A stretch of DNA of 47,525 nucleotides, from positions 1 to 47,525 of the forward strand of contig JAPKMU010000002.1 in NCBI GenBank assembly GCA_026645745.1, given 5' to 3'. Numbering within the stretch: position 1 is the stretch's first letter; each line of letters starts with the position of its first letter. The position numbers and the translations under genes were made by a program. Below the pieces are notes generated by a model, which was given only the letters and a program-made list of their open reading frames with translations, made no database searches and was not told the DNA's origin. Positions 8,604 to 17,553 of the stretch are shown piece by piece. The stretch comes from Anaerolineae bacterium. Lineage in GTDB: Bacteria; Chloroflexota; Anaerolineae; Aggregatilineales; Phototrophicaceae.

Positions 8604-9809
8604 ATGGGCAAAAGCGTCTGGAAAAAGCTAATCGAGATCCTCGACGGTGCACCCGCTGTGAATGTCTCTCAAACGGGTGAACAGGGGCAGCGTCGTCCAC
8701 GTGGGCAAACATTGGTCGAAATGACACTGCTTACCCCGCTGCTGCTGATTTTGTTTGCAGGTCTGGTCGAGATCGGCTGGTTGGCGAACACCTATCTAAA
8801 TCTGCTGGACATCACCCGCATGGGAGCGCGTTATGCAACGACGCTTCAAGATGACCGATCTCCACTGGAGTGGGATAACCGTTCCAGCCCAGTACCAAAT
8901 GACAACGTTGCGCTAAATTATGAGATACCGTACACGGTGGGACAGGAAGCGGCAGAAGCTTCCGCACGTTTACGCGTGCGTGAAACTTGGCCCCTTCCCA
9001 TTCAGGGCGGTCCGCCCGATCCACCGGCTGCGGAGGCTTTGTTCTCTGGATGCAGCAACTTGGAACTTACCTTCTATGACGATGTCATCTGCCGTATGCT
9101 GGTTTCGCTCCCTAACATGCGGAACCGTCTGCCGACACGCTTAGACCCCTATAACCATGTCGACGACATCATCATTTCGGCATTTTCGTTGGAATTGGTG
9201 GAAGCAAACTACACTGATCCAGCCGCTCGTCCGATAGTAGACGACGTTCCTCAGCTTCTGGTCGTGGGGCGGTATCCCACCAACGTTAACGAATGTCACT
9301 TAGCTCCGGACTTCACGTTGGATGTGCTGGCTTTCGACTTGCGCGATCCGTTCGACCTCAATCGGAGTGCTTCGGTCGATACGCGTGACGCTGAACTCGC
9401 CGCCTCAAATCCGGCGCTGTATGACTTGAATGCCCACTTCTCCGAAATCGCCGGGTATGATCCTGCTCCTTCGGATGTTGCAGGCGCCGAGCGGCAGGTG
9501 GGATTCCAGTGGTACGGAAATCACGAAATTCCTGACACCGGCTGCATTGGCAGTGAGTGGGACATTGAGCGGGTCGAAGAAATTCTCAACCTACCCAACT
9601 ACAATCTGACTGATCCCGCTGAACGGCGCATGATCCCCAGCCAAGGGCTTGTCTTGGTGGAAGTGTACTGGGAACACGAAATGCTTCTTGAGATTCCGGT
9701 TCTGTCGCCTGTGTTTGAAGCCTTTGAACGGGACGGAAAGCCTGACCTGTATTTGTGGGCGATGTTCCCGCTTCCGACAACTGACCCCTTTATTGAATTT
9801 GTGGATTAG
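8604..9809 (+). CDS. TadE-like pseudopilin-type surface protein
   Basis: A protein of about 401 residues. After a basic N-terminal stretch comes a TadE helix with the prepilin-peptidase style junction RGQTLVEMTLLTPLLLILF (predicted cleavage between Gly and Gln, Glu at +5), then DITRMGARYATTLQ and an extracellular domain of about 330 residues with a few Cys. Such proteins are minor pilins or anchors of Flp/Tad systems, held in the membrane by the hydrophobic helix. The start is uncertain: in-frame ATGs exist at 8559, 8574 and 8604, and a start at 8469 would leave almost no leader after the terminator. The stop is followed by TadG 17 bases later. No Tad ATPase or secretin lies in the window. 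Confidence 0.8.
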   Translation: MGKSVWKKLIEILDGAPAVNVSQTGEQGQRRPRGQTLVEMTLLTPLLLILFAGLVEIGWLANTYLNLLDITRMGARYATTLQDDRSPLEWDNRSSPVPNDNVALNYEIPYTVGQEAAEASARLRVRETWPLPIQGGPPDPPAAEALFSGCSNLELTFYDDVICRMLVSLPNMRNRLPTRLDPYNHVDDIIISAFSLELVEANYTDPAARPIVDDVPQLLVVGRYPTNVNECHLAPDFTLDVLAFDLRDPFDLNRSASVDTRDAELAASNPALYDLNAHFSEIAGYDPAPSDVAGAERQVGFQWYGNHEIPDTGCIGSEWDIERVEEILNLPNYNLTDPAERRMIPSQGLVLVEVYWEHEMLLEIPVLSPVFEAFERDGKPDLYLWAMFPLPTTDPFIEFVD

Positions 9810-9826
9810 CGGAGTGAGGGTGCTGG

Positions 9827-12748
9827 ATGGCACGTTTACGACGACTCTTTAGAAAGAACGGGCGAGGACGCCTCCAAAGCGGTCAATCAATCATTTTGCT
9901 GGCGATGGCGATGATTGCGCTGCTTGGTTTTGTCGGCATCGTCACCGATATTTCACTGCTTTTTGTTCGGTACAGCAGCCTCAGCCGTGCAGTTGACGCG
10001 GCAGCGGTCGCAGCGGCGGGGCAGATGCGCCGCGTGCCGGACGACGAAGGCGATCCGTTCGATGTGTCGGATGATGTGATTGGCGAAGCGGCAAGCGTCG
10101 CGCAGTTGAATCTTGCGGCACGTCAGTTCATCGAAGTTTACGGGATTGATCCAACTACGGTGCTGGTCGAAACCTGCCGAGTTCAGCGCTACCGCGATGA
10201 CACCGGTACTCCGGTTGACCGTGACGGGACGGATTTGTTCTTGTCAGATGGCAGCGTCAATACCGCCGCCAATCCGGTGGACTTGATGCGTTACGAACAG
10301 CTTTGCACGGATGACGAATTGAAACTCGTTCGTGTGACGGCACAGATTGACGCGCCAACCGCGTTCTTACACCTGCTTGGTTACACCACAGTTACGCTGA
10401 CGGTCGAAGCGATCTCGCAGACCGCCGTGTTGGACGTTGTGCTGGTGTTTGACGTGTCGGAAGCGATGCTCAACGAAACGCAGTACGCCGACTGGCAAGC
10501 CGCTGGTTATGGCTACCGTTATCTGCCGCCGCATCAGAACCATATTCGTCTGTATGCCGACCAAACGTACTCACCACCCATTCCGATTGAAGCGTGTTGG
10601 GACTGGACGTTTGTGGTTTCTCAGACACAGACGCAAGTCATGGGCGGGATTGACGTCGTAACGCCGGATTATCATCCTGATGTTGCAACGATGCCCAGCT
10701 ATCACTGTCCTTCTTCGCTGTACCAACCGACGGCATGGCTGCCAACGGGTCTTGTCGCTGAAGTAACGCCCGACAGCGATCTCAATACGCATCGTGAACC
10801 ACCGAGCGTGACGTGCCGCGTTCGCGTTTGGCCCGCGAGCGATATTTCGCGCGCACGTATTCGCCGCCAATGGTTGGTTGATGAATACATCAAGGATGAC
10901 GGGTCTGATCCCGCGCCTTTTGCGACAGAAGACGATATGCAGCGCTGGTTCTTGGAGCATGACACAAGTACAGGCGATATCTTCTCTCCTGTAGCATCTG
11001 ATGAACTGGTCGATTTGGCATATATCGGGTTTGTTCCGTCATTCGATTATTTCGCGTGCTGCAATGACCCGAATTCCGACTGGAACTTCAGCGATCTTGT
11101 CTGCCAACCCTTTGGTGAAGCGCGCGAAGCGGCTCAAGGCTTCCTTGATCGTCTTGACTTCTTACGCGGCGACCGTGTTGCATTCGTCACGTATGACCGC
11201 ACGGCGACGATCATCGACCCCGATGGAGGCGGTGATCAGTCACCTATGATCGAAACACAGACGAACCTCTTGGACCCGGTTACGAGTGTGCAGGTGCGGC
11301 GCGGCGCAGACGAAGTCCTTAATACAGTGATGGGCGTGCGCGCAGAAACCACTTTCTATCAAGACACCAATCTTGATGGCAACTGGGACTGTGTGGTGAA
11401 TGGTGCAAGCTGTTTCACCAGCCTCGACCAATTCATGGGGCAAGCGATCTATAACACCGTCGATCAACCGGTGAACACCGCTTGCCCGATGGATGCGGCG
11501 GTGCTCGCTCCGCGCTTCGGTGGAGATTACGCGACATATAAATACACAGGTAATCCGCTCGACCCCCTTGCGCCGCGCAGCAACAGCTATGCTGACCGCG
11601 ATACACTGATTGACGACGTCTCAACCAATGACCCGCTCTCGATGCCGAACTGGGTGTTGAGCTATGTGGCGGGTCGCCCGCGCAACTATGCCTACGAATT
11701 CCGCGCATCGTGCGCAGGCAGTAACATCGGTGCGGCGCTTCGTCAGGCGAACAACCTACTCAATGACTTTGGTCGTCGTGAAGGTGCGGTTTGGCTGATG
11801 GTTATGTTGAGTTCCGGCGCGGCGGGCGCGAGTGACCCGATTGGGCGCTTCAATGTGCGCGGCGCTGCCCCCGCTACTGAACCGCAGCTCGGCAACGAAG
11901 CGAACCCGTTCCATATTGGCAATACGTACACGAGCGCAACGCATGGAACTCACCAAGTTTATGAGCCAACTCCCGGTGACTACGGCGCATTCGGTCTTTG
12001 CCCCTACGGCGCTGATCCGACATCGGGTGGCACACCGGGTGAACTCGTGCGTGACGTGTACTATCCCTTCTGCCTCGATATCTATCCGGAGACACGGCAC
12101 TTCTGCGGTTTGGAAAATCAAGCGACAGTTCCTCTGCTTGTGGCGCTGGATAACACGCTCAACACGGAGTGCGAAGAATACTACGACGTTGACGATTACG
12201 CGCGCGACTGGGCAGACTACCTCGCCGTTCGCAACTTGCAGACAGGTGAATCGCGCCAAGACCTGATCTTCCCAACTGTCTTTACGATCGGTTTCGGTTT
12301 GAACTACGACGCGATTTACGATGTTGATGGCAATATCGCAGGCTACGCGTGCGGCGCAACCGATTACAACTGCCAGCGCGGATATGACGGGGACCCACAG
12401 GACTTTGAAAGCCAAGTGCGTGTCGTCGACTTCCTCGCGGAAGAACTGCTGCGCTATATCGCGGATGTGGGTGATAACCAGCGCATTGACAATGACTATT
12501 GGCAGGCGTTCATGCCAACCCGCATTGGCAATGGCGTTGTAAATCCATTGGCGGCTGACGCGCCTTGGGGACCGCGCGGTGCGTGCGAAGTCCCGCTCGA
12601 TGAATTGGGCGCTTCTACACGCGAGGATTTCCGACCCCTGCCTCCTCGTGTTAGCTGCGGGAACTACTTTGCGGCAGCAACCGCCAGCGAACTCACGCTG
12701 GTGTTCAATGAAATCGCATCGCGCATGTTCACGCGCCTTGCACAGTAG
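9827..12748 (+). CDS. TadG-like protein with von Willebrand A-type domain
   Basis: A 973-residue protein. The N terminus has a basic patch and a TadG-type membrane helix (SGQSIILLAMAMIALLGF) followed by SRAVDAAAVAAAGQMRR, the usual TadE/G junction. The bulk is extracellular. VLDVVLVFDVSEAML near residue 205 begins a VWA-like fold; its metal site is degenerate (DVSEA rather than DxSxS). Later blocks such as RVAFVTYDRTATI and VWLMVMLSSGAAG fit the central strands of a VWA domain interrupted by long Cys-containing insertions. It likely acts in surface adhesion or as a pilus-associated anchor. GGAG precedes the ATG. It sits between two TadE genes in one unit. Confidence 0.8.
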   Translation: MARLRRLFRKNGRGRLQSGQSIILLAMAMIALLGFVGIVTDISLLFVRYSSLSRAVDAAAVAAAGQMRRVPDDEGDPFDVSDDVIGEAASVAQLNLAARQFIEVYGIDPTTVLVETCRVQRYRDDTGTPVDRDGTDLFLSDGSVNTAANPVDLMRYEQLCTDDELKLVRVTAQIDAPTAFLHLLGYTTVTLTVEAISQTAVLDVVLVFDVSEAMLNETQYADWQAAGYGYRYLPPHQNHIRLYADQTYSPPIPIEACWDWTFVVSQTQTQVMGGIDVVTPDYHPDVATMPSYHCPSSLYQPTAWLPTGLVAEVTPDSDLNTHREPPSVTCRVRVWPASDISRARIRRQWLVDEYIKDDGSDPAPFATEDDMQRWFLEHDTSTGDIFSPVASDELVDLAYIGFVPSFDYFACCNDPNSDWNFSDLVCQPFGEAREAAQGFLDRLDFLRGDRVAFVTYDRTATIIDPDGGGDQSPMIETQTNLLDPVTSVQVRRGADEVLNTVMGVRAETTFYQDTNLDGNWDCVVNGASCFTSLDQFMGQAIYNTVDQPVNTACPMDAAVLAPRFGGDYATYKYTGNPLDPLAPRSNSYADRDTLIDDVSTNDPLSMPNWVLSYVAGRPRNYAYEFRASCAGSNIGAALRQANNLLNDFGRREGAVWLMVMLSSGAAGASDPIGRFNVRGAAPATEPQLGNEANPFHIGNTYTSATHGTHQVYEPTPGDYGAFGLCPYGADPTSGGTPGELVRDVYYPFCLDIYPETRHFCGLENQATVPLLVALDNTLNTECEEYYDVDDYARDWADYLAVRNLQTGESRQDLIFPTVFTIGFGLNYDAIYDVDGNIAGYACGATDYNCQRGYDGDPQDFESQVRVVDFLAEELLRYIADVGDNQRIDNDYWQAFMPTRIGNGVVNPLAADAPWGPRGACEVPLDELGASTREDFRPLPPRVSCGNYFAAATASELTLVFNEIASRMFTRLAQ

Positions 12749-12783
12749 CTCGACGGCGGATGTTATACGGTAAGGACGAACGA

Positions 12784-15700
12784 ATGGAACCGATGCACGA
12801 AGAACAGGAACGCTATAGAAGACGTCGACAAGGGCAAACCCTTGTTGAGTTCTCGCTATCGCTCCCGGTGCTGCTGTTACTAGTTTTCGGCATCATCGAG
12901 TATGGGCGCATTTTTCAAGCAGTGCTGACGCTCGAAAACGCGGCGCGTACTGCGGCGCGTTATGCGACGACAGGTCAGTATGATGAAGATCTGTACGATG
13001 CGACGCTGAGCTACATTGGAGCGAACCCGGCAGCAAACGATCCTGAATCGATGGTTCCATGTTTGATCGACGATGGTGACACTGACGCCGAGATGTTGCA
13101 GACTCGTTTGGAGCAAATCGCGGGTGATCCGGGCGCACCGGTTTCCACGATTGAGGTCAGCGGTCGAGAGATTACAGTTTTCTGGGGCGCGCCGGAAAGT
13201 ATCTATGCGACATGGTACGGCGACGGTGATGTTTCTGACCTCGCAGCTTCGGAAGACGAGGACTGCGATCCGTTTGATCCGGGCGATCAGAACCGCCGCC
13301 GCGACCTCCTGCGCATCCTCTCCATCTTCAATGAGGCGCGGCAAGGCGCTGCCGGATTGGCGTTGGGTGGTCCTTCGGCTGCCGATTCAACCTTTAACCT
13401 GAGCAATATGCTCATTCCGAAGCAGTACACCACATCGGACACAAACCCGTATGGCGCACTGACACTGGCGAACCTTGACGACGTGCCTTGGTATTACGTC
13501 TGGTTCCGTCCATTCGATGCGACTGTAGGCGGATCGACCACGCAGTTTGCCCAGCTTCGCGGCTCCAACGAGCCCGGTTGGTTCGACTTAATGGTCTGTT
13601 CTTCGCGCCGTGAAAATGCGGTGTCTGATCCGCGCTTCAGCACACGCTTTGATCTAGGTGTTGACGATGATGACGCCAGAACAAGCCCGCTCGCGCCGGC
13701 ATGCTTAATGGATGATCCGTCTACGCCAAACAACGGTGTGCCTTGGCTCGATGCAGGTGGTCCCGGTGACGTTGTTAACTTGGTGATCACGTTCAACCAT
13801 CCGCTCATCACGCCGATTGTTGGCTGGCTCGGTCTTGGACCGTATCTGCGTCTGGAAGCGCGTCGTACTGCCATTAACGAGACTTTCCGCACTGCTGATG
13901 GTCCGTTCCTGACGGTTGATCTGCCGCCCGCTCCGCCGACCCCGATCACGCCGTCGCCAACCAACACGAATACGCTCACGGCGACGAATACCAATACGTT
14001 CACGGCGACTTCGACGTTTACTTCGGAGTTCACACCGACACCTTCGAACACGGCGACCATTACCTCGACGGCTTCGCGTACTTTCACGCCGACGAGAACA
14101 GGTTCGCCCACCGCGACGGCGACGGTTATCTTCACATGCGAGTCGATTACGGTGGTTGGCAATCCGATCTTCTTGTCAACCAGTCAAATTGACATCAACA
14201 TCAATTACACGTATGTCAACCCGACCGATCTCTTGCGTGCACAGGTGACATGGGCGCGTAACGATGTCGTTTACCCTGATTCGGCGCTGACCAACATGCT
14301 GATGACGGCAGGCGGCACGACAGGTGAGATTTGGTCAGGCGCAGATATCCCGCCGACGACCGATGTTGGAACGGGCGGCGCGGATGGTGGATTTAATGGG
14401 ACGGGCGATGTTGCGTTGATCCCCGGATCGAACAAAGTATCGTTCCTGTTCTCGGACAGCCCGTTGGATATGGAGCCGTTCGTAAGCAACATCACCCTCA
14501 CGTTCGATAACCCGCTTAGCACTGACGACTGCGTGATCGAAATTGAGATTGATCCGATTCCGACACCGACGTTGGACTGCTATGCAGAACCGGGTATCGA
14601 AATTTCGCTCTCAGGAACGGGTGGTAATGCGACACGGTCATGGGCGCGTCTCTTGATCACCAACCTGCGCACGATCCCGGCATATGTCGAGCGCTTCAAC
14701 ATCGTTTGGGCGACTGATACCGGACGGCTGCTTGAAGAAGTCTGGTTTGGCGGTTCAGGTCCATCTGTCGGTCAGGGCAGCACGCAGTTCTGGGACGCTG
14801 CCAGCGGTGAATCCGATATTTCGCCTGTCGACAGCCAGAATGCCGCGCTTGGTACGCAGTTGGAAGCCGATTACGCCATCAACTCCGGCGTGTCAATCTT
14901 CGCGTATGTGGTGTTCAGCGGTTGGGCACCTGCTGCTGGTGGTCCCGCGATCATCGTTGGCACTGGTCAGTCGACGTTCACGGTCGCTGCTCCGGCGTGC
15001 ACGATTGATCCGACCGACGAACCGGTGAATACGTCGATGCCGACCTTCACCGCGACGTTCACGTCAACCACAACCAATACGGCGACATCAACGTTCACGG
15101 CGACATCGACGTTCACGTCGACGTTTACGCGTACCGCGACATTTACCGCGACGGCGACATCGACGTCTACATCGACGTTTACACCGACGCGGACATCAAC
15201 ATACACGGCAACCGCGACGTTTACACAGTCCAACACGCCAACCCGTACATACACAGCGTCGAATACGCCGACACGCACACAGACGTTCACGCGCACCGCG
15301 ACATTCACGCGGACAGCAACTCGTACACGGACGCCAACCCGCACGGCGACGTTTACACGGACGCCAACAAATACACGGACGCCAACCCGTACGTACACGG
15401 CATCGCGCACGCCGACGATCACGCAGACTGCGACGATCACGCTGACGCCGTCGATTACGCCAACGTTTACGGCGACGTTTACCGCGTCGAATACGTTCAC
15501 GGCGACGCGCACGTTTACCGCGTCCAGCACTTCGACGAATACACGGACGTTCACGCCGACGAGCACGTTCACGCGGACGTTTACGCCGTCGATCACGCCG
15601 ACGTTCACACGGACGTTCACCGCGTCGAGCACGTTCACGCGCACGCCAACGTTCACCGCAACAGCTACGCGGACGTTCACAGCCACGTTTACGCCATCGA

Positions 15701-16074
15701 ACACGGCAACGAACACGCGGACATTCACACCGACGTTCACGGCGACACGCACGTTTACGCCGTCGAATACACCGACGTTCACACCGACGTTCACGCGGAC
15801 GTTCACGCGGACGTTCACGCCGACATTCACGCCGTCAAATACGCCGTCGAACACCGCGACGTTTACACGGACATTCACACCGTCGAGCACGGCAACGTTC
15901 ACGAGCACATTCACTGCGACGGCGACACGGACATTTACGTCCACGTTCACGCCCGTTATCCCAACGGCAACAGCGACATTCACGCCGCTCACGCCGACCG
16001 CGACGAACTCGCGCACACCCACCTTCACGCGCACGCCCACTGAAGACGGCGGCTGCGGAACGGGTGGTTGCTAG
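12784..16074 (+). CDS. TadE-like protein with very long threonine-rich repeat tail
   Basis: A protein of about 1096 residues. I chose the ATG at 12784 because AAGGA (12772-12776) lies 7 bases before it; an in-frame ATG at 12760 lacks such a site. A run of arginines precedes the TadE junction RQGQTLVEFSLSLPVLLLLVF (cleavage G/Q, Glu at +5). Two alternating threonine regions follow, one of about 60 residues (388-450) and one of about 330 (753-1086), where nearly every second residue is Thr in patterns like TFTATFT, TPTRT and TPSNT. Between them is a globular region of roughly 300 residues. The chain ends in a Cys/Gly tail (GGCGTGGC). The Thr regions are probably extended, O-glycosylated stalks on the cell surface. 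Confidence 0.82.
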   Translation: MEPMHEEQERYRRRRQGQTLVEFSLSLPVLLLLVFGIIEYGRIFQAVLTLENAARTAARYATTGQYDEDLYDATLSYIGANPAANDPESMVPCLIDDGDTDAEMLQTRLEQIAGDPGAPVSTIEVSGREITVFWGAPESIYATWYGDGDVSDLAASEDEDCDPFDPGDQNRRRDLLRILSIFNEARQGAAGLALGGPSAADSTFNLSNMLIPKQYTTSDTNPYGALTLANLDDVPWYYVWFRPFDATVGGSTTQFAQLRGSNEPGWFDLMVCSSRRENAVSDPRFSTRFDLGVDDDDARTSPLAPACLMDDPSTPNNGVPWLDAGGPGDVVNLVITFNHPLITPIVGWLGLGPYLRLEARRTAINETFRTADGPFLTVDLPPAPPTPITPSPTNTNTLTATNTNTFTATSTFTSEFTPTPSNTATITSTASRTFTPTRTGSPTATATVIFTCESITVVGNPIFLSTSQIDININYTYVNPTDLLRAQVTWARNDVVYPDSALTNMLMTAGGTTGEIWSGADIPPTTDVGTGGADGGFNGTGDVALIPGSNKVSFLFSDSPLDMEPFVSNITLTFDNPLSTDDCVIEIEIDPIPTPTLDCYAEPGIEISLSGTGGNATRSWARLLITNLRTIPAYVERFNIVWATDTGRLLEEVWFGGSGPSVGQGSTQFWDAASGESDISPVDSQNAALGTQLEADYAINSGVSIFAYVVFSGWAPAAGGPAIIVGTGQSTFTVAAPACTIDPTDEPVNTSMPTFTATFTSTTTNTATSTFTATSTFTSTFTRTATFTATATSTSTSTFTPTRTSTYTATATFTQSNTPTRTYTASNTPTRTQTFTRTATFTRTATRTRTPTRTATFTRTPTNTRTPTRTYTASRTPTITQTATITLTPSITPTFTATFTASNTFTATRTFTASSTSTNTRTFTPTSTFTRTFTPSITPTFTRTFTASSTFTRTPTFTATATRTFTATFTPSNTATNTRTFTPTFTATRTFTPSNTPTFTPTFTRTFTRTFTPTFTPSNTPSNTATFTRTFTPSSTATFTSTFTATATRTFTSTFTPVIPTATATFTPLTPTATNSRTPTFTRTPTEDGGCGTGGC
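13946..14130 (+). repeat. Short T-x-T-x coding repeat
   Basis: Imperfect coding repeat with ACN at nearly every second codon, giving patterns such as TNTNTFTAT. It links the N-terminal and central extracellular domains of the TadE-like protein. Confidence 0.8.
15034..16045 (+). repeat. Long T-x-T-x coding repeat, about 1 kb
   Basis: About 1 kb in which ACN occurs at nearly every second codon, with Phe, Ala, Pro, Arg or Ser between. There is a basic 6-base period plus irregular longer units (TFTPS-NT, TRTPT). The units are degenerate in the third base, so the repeat is held at protein level and is not a recent DNA tandem array. The complementary strand reads as a long V-N-V-R open frame, an artefact of this composition. 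Confidence 0.88.
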
Positions 16075-16094
16075 CCCGGAGTTCTTGTATCCAC

Positions 16095-16135
16095 ACAAGA
16101 AAACACCCGCTCGGTTTGAGCGGGTGTTTTCTTGT
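16095..16135. terminator. Perfect bidirectional terminator between convergent genes
   Basis: ACAAGAAAACACCCGCTC (16095-16112) and its exact complement (16118-16135) form an 18-bp stem with a 5-base loop. TTTT lies in the 3' arm on plus and TTTT on minus. It sits between the TadE-like gene and the convergent DUF2085 gene and can serve both. Confidence 0.9.
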
Positions 16136-16159
16136 CTATGGTCTGTACGTCAAGAGCGT

Positions 16160-16990
16160 TCAGCGCAGCGGTACGCCTGCACGCAAGAACTTATCCTCGA
16201 TTTGTTGTGCTGTTTCGCGCATGGCAATATCAAAATGTGGGAACATCAGCCAAGCCGTCGAAAAGCCGAAGACAATCCCCGTGACGATGCGAAAGATCGG
16301 GGTTGTCTCGCGCGGTGCCCAAAGACTGAACGGCGGATAGCCAAGCAGTTGACTCATCCCGTCGATCCCAATAGGCGCAAGCCCAAGAACCAGATACACA
16401 AGTGCTGGTATTGGGCGCAGACGGCGGCGGATCGTCGGAATACTGTAGATCAGCGCACCGGCAAACATAGCGAGATAAATCCCGACATCACGCGCGCACA
16501 GCGCAGTTTTATAGCCCATCTGCTCATTACCAACGAACTCGCGGGATGCGAACTGAAGCCAAGGCGTAAAAACGTACAGATCGCGGATAGATGCGCCGTT
16601 TTCGAGCGGTGCAAGTCCCATGCGATCACGGTATAGCTCGAACCAACTGGCATAGGCACGTTGAAAATTTGGGTCAGCCACCGCGTAAGGTTCAAATGGT
16701 GTCAGCGTGTTCTCTTGGCTGACTTCGCGCGGGTAGGCGGGCTGTTCTCCAAACAGGAACAACGAGCGAAACGCGAATTGATGACAAAATGGGCTGTAGA
16801 CCGTGTAAAGCACTTGGGCAGGTGCGGTCAAGCCGAGTTTCATCAGCACAGGCGTCAAAATGGGCAGCGTCGAATACAAGCCGAAGAACACAATCGCAAT
16901 TTTGAGCCAATTACGCGCTATCTGCCACGTCAAGCGGTTGAGGCTGCGCGCAAATTGGCGGTCGCGGTTAGGCGAAGGAGCAGTATTCAT
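16160..16990 (-). CDS. DUF2085 family membrane protein
   Basis: A 276-residue protein with four or five predicted helices. The pattern YSPFCHQFAFRSLFLFGEQPAYP, followed later by KTALCARDVGIYLAMFAGAL, matches the conserved CHQ...RS and CARD signatures of DUF2085, a family of unknown function. The conserved Cys and His suggest metal or thiol chemistry at the membrane, but no reaction is established. It lies 7 bases after the TlpA gene and is last in a minus-strand unit CcdA-TlpA-DUF2085, so a link to extracytoplasmic thiol redox or haem/copper handling is plausible. It ends at the shared terminator. Confidence 0.8.
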   Translation of the reverse strand: MNTAPSPNRDRQFARSLNRLTWQIARNWLKIAIVFFGLYSTLPILTPVLMKLGLTAPAQVLYTVYSPFCHQFAFRSLFLFGEQPAYPREVSQENTLTPFEPYAVADPNFQRAYASWFELYRDRMGLAPLENGASIRDLYVFTPWLQFASREFVGNEQMGYKTALCARDVGIYLAMFAGALIYSIPTIRRRLRPIPALVYLVLGLAPIGIDGMSQLLGYPPFSLWAPRETTPIFRIVTGIVFGFSTAWLMFPHFDIAMRETAQQIEDKFLRAGVPLR

Positions 16991-16997
16991 CAGGTGT

Positions 16998-17552
16998 TTA
17001 ATCCAAGTAAGGCGCTAAGACAGATTCAAGGGCGGCGCGTGTGGTTGCGCCGTAAACGATGTTCAAAACAATGCCGTTGGGGGAAAGGATAACCGTCGTC
17101 GGCTGCCCTCGCAAGGCATACAGGCGGGCGACTGCACCGGACAGATCGAGTACGGTGGGGTAGGTGAAGCCTCCGTTCTGCATCCACCGGGCGACATGCT
17201 CGGCGGATTCACCAAGATTAACGCCGATCATGTGTATGTTCGGATGGGCTTCGTGAAAAGTTTGCAGTTCCGGCATTTCGAGAATGCACGGCGCGCACCA
17301 TGTCGCCCAAAAATTGACAACGACGGGCACTCCGCGCAATGCCACCAGTTCTAAAGTGTCGCCCGATGGTGTGATCCCGGTGAACCGAGGGGCAAGCGCT
17401 CCGACTTCCGGGGCAGTAGGCGGCTGACCGGGGGTGATCACGCCCGTATAAGCGGCGCGATTGGGAAGTCCGGCGGCGATCACGATCAAGATCGCCGCCG
17501 ATAGAAAGATCACACTGACGAGACGTACCGTACTGCGCGAAAGCCGGAACAC
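16998..17552 (-). CDS. TlpA/ResA-like thiol-disulfide oxidoreductase
   Basis: A 184-residue protein with an N-terminal membrane anchor or signal (VRLVSVIFLSAAILIVIAAG) and an extracytoplasmic thioredoxin fold from about residue 45. The active site is FWATWCAPCILEMPEL (CxxC), and the cis-Pro loop is seen as GQPTTVIL. TlpA/ResA proteins reduce disulfides outside the membrane, for example in apocytochrome c, using electrons delivered by CcdA. The start is GTG, one base after the CcdA stop, so translation is coupled to CcdA, its likely electron donor. Confidence 0.92.
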   Translation of the reverse strand: MFRLSRSTVRLVSVIFLSAAILIVIAAGLPNRAAYTGVITPGQPPTAPEVGALAPRFTGITPSGDTLELVALRGVPVVVNFWATWCAPCILEMPELQTFHEAHPNIHMIGVNLGESAEHVARWMQNGGFTYPTVLDLSGAVARLYALRGQPTTVILSPNGIVLNIVYGATTRAALESVLAPYLD

Positions 17553-17553
17553 G

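Noticed and set aside
14967-16040. Long minus-strand open frame rich in V-N-V-R
   Set aside because: It is the complement of the ACN-rich threonine repeat; codon composition alone keeps it open and it has no ribosome site or domain.
15034-16045. CRISPR-like or tandem DNA repeat array
   Set aside because: There are no uniform repeat and spacer lengths; periodicity follows codons and lies inside a continuous reading frame.
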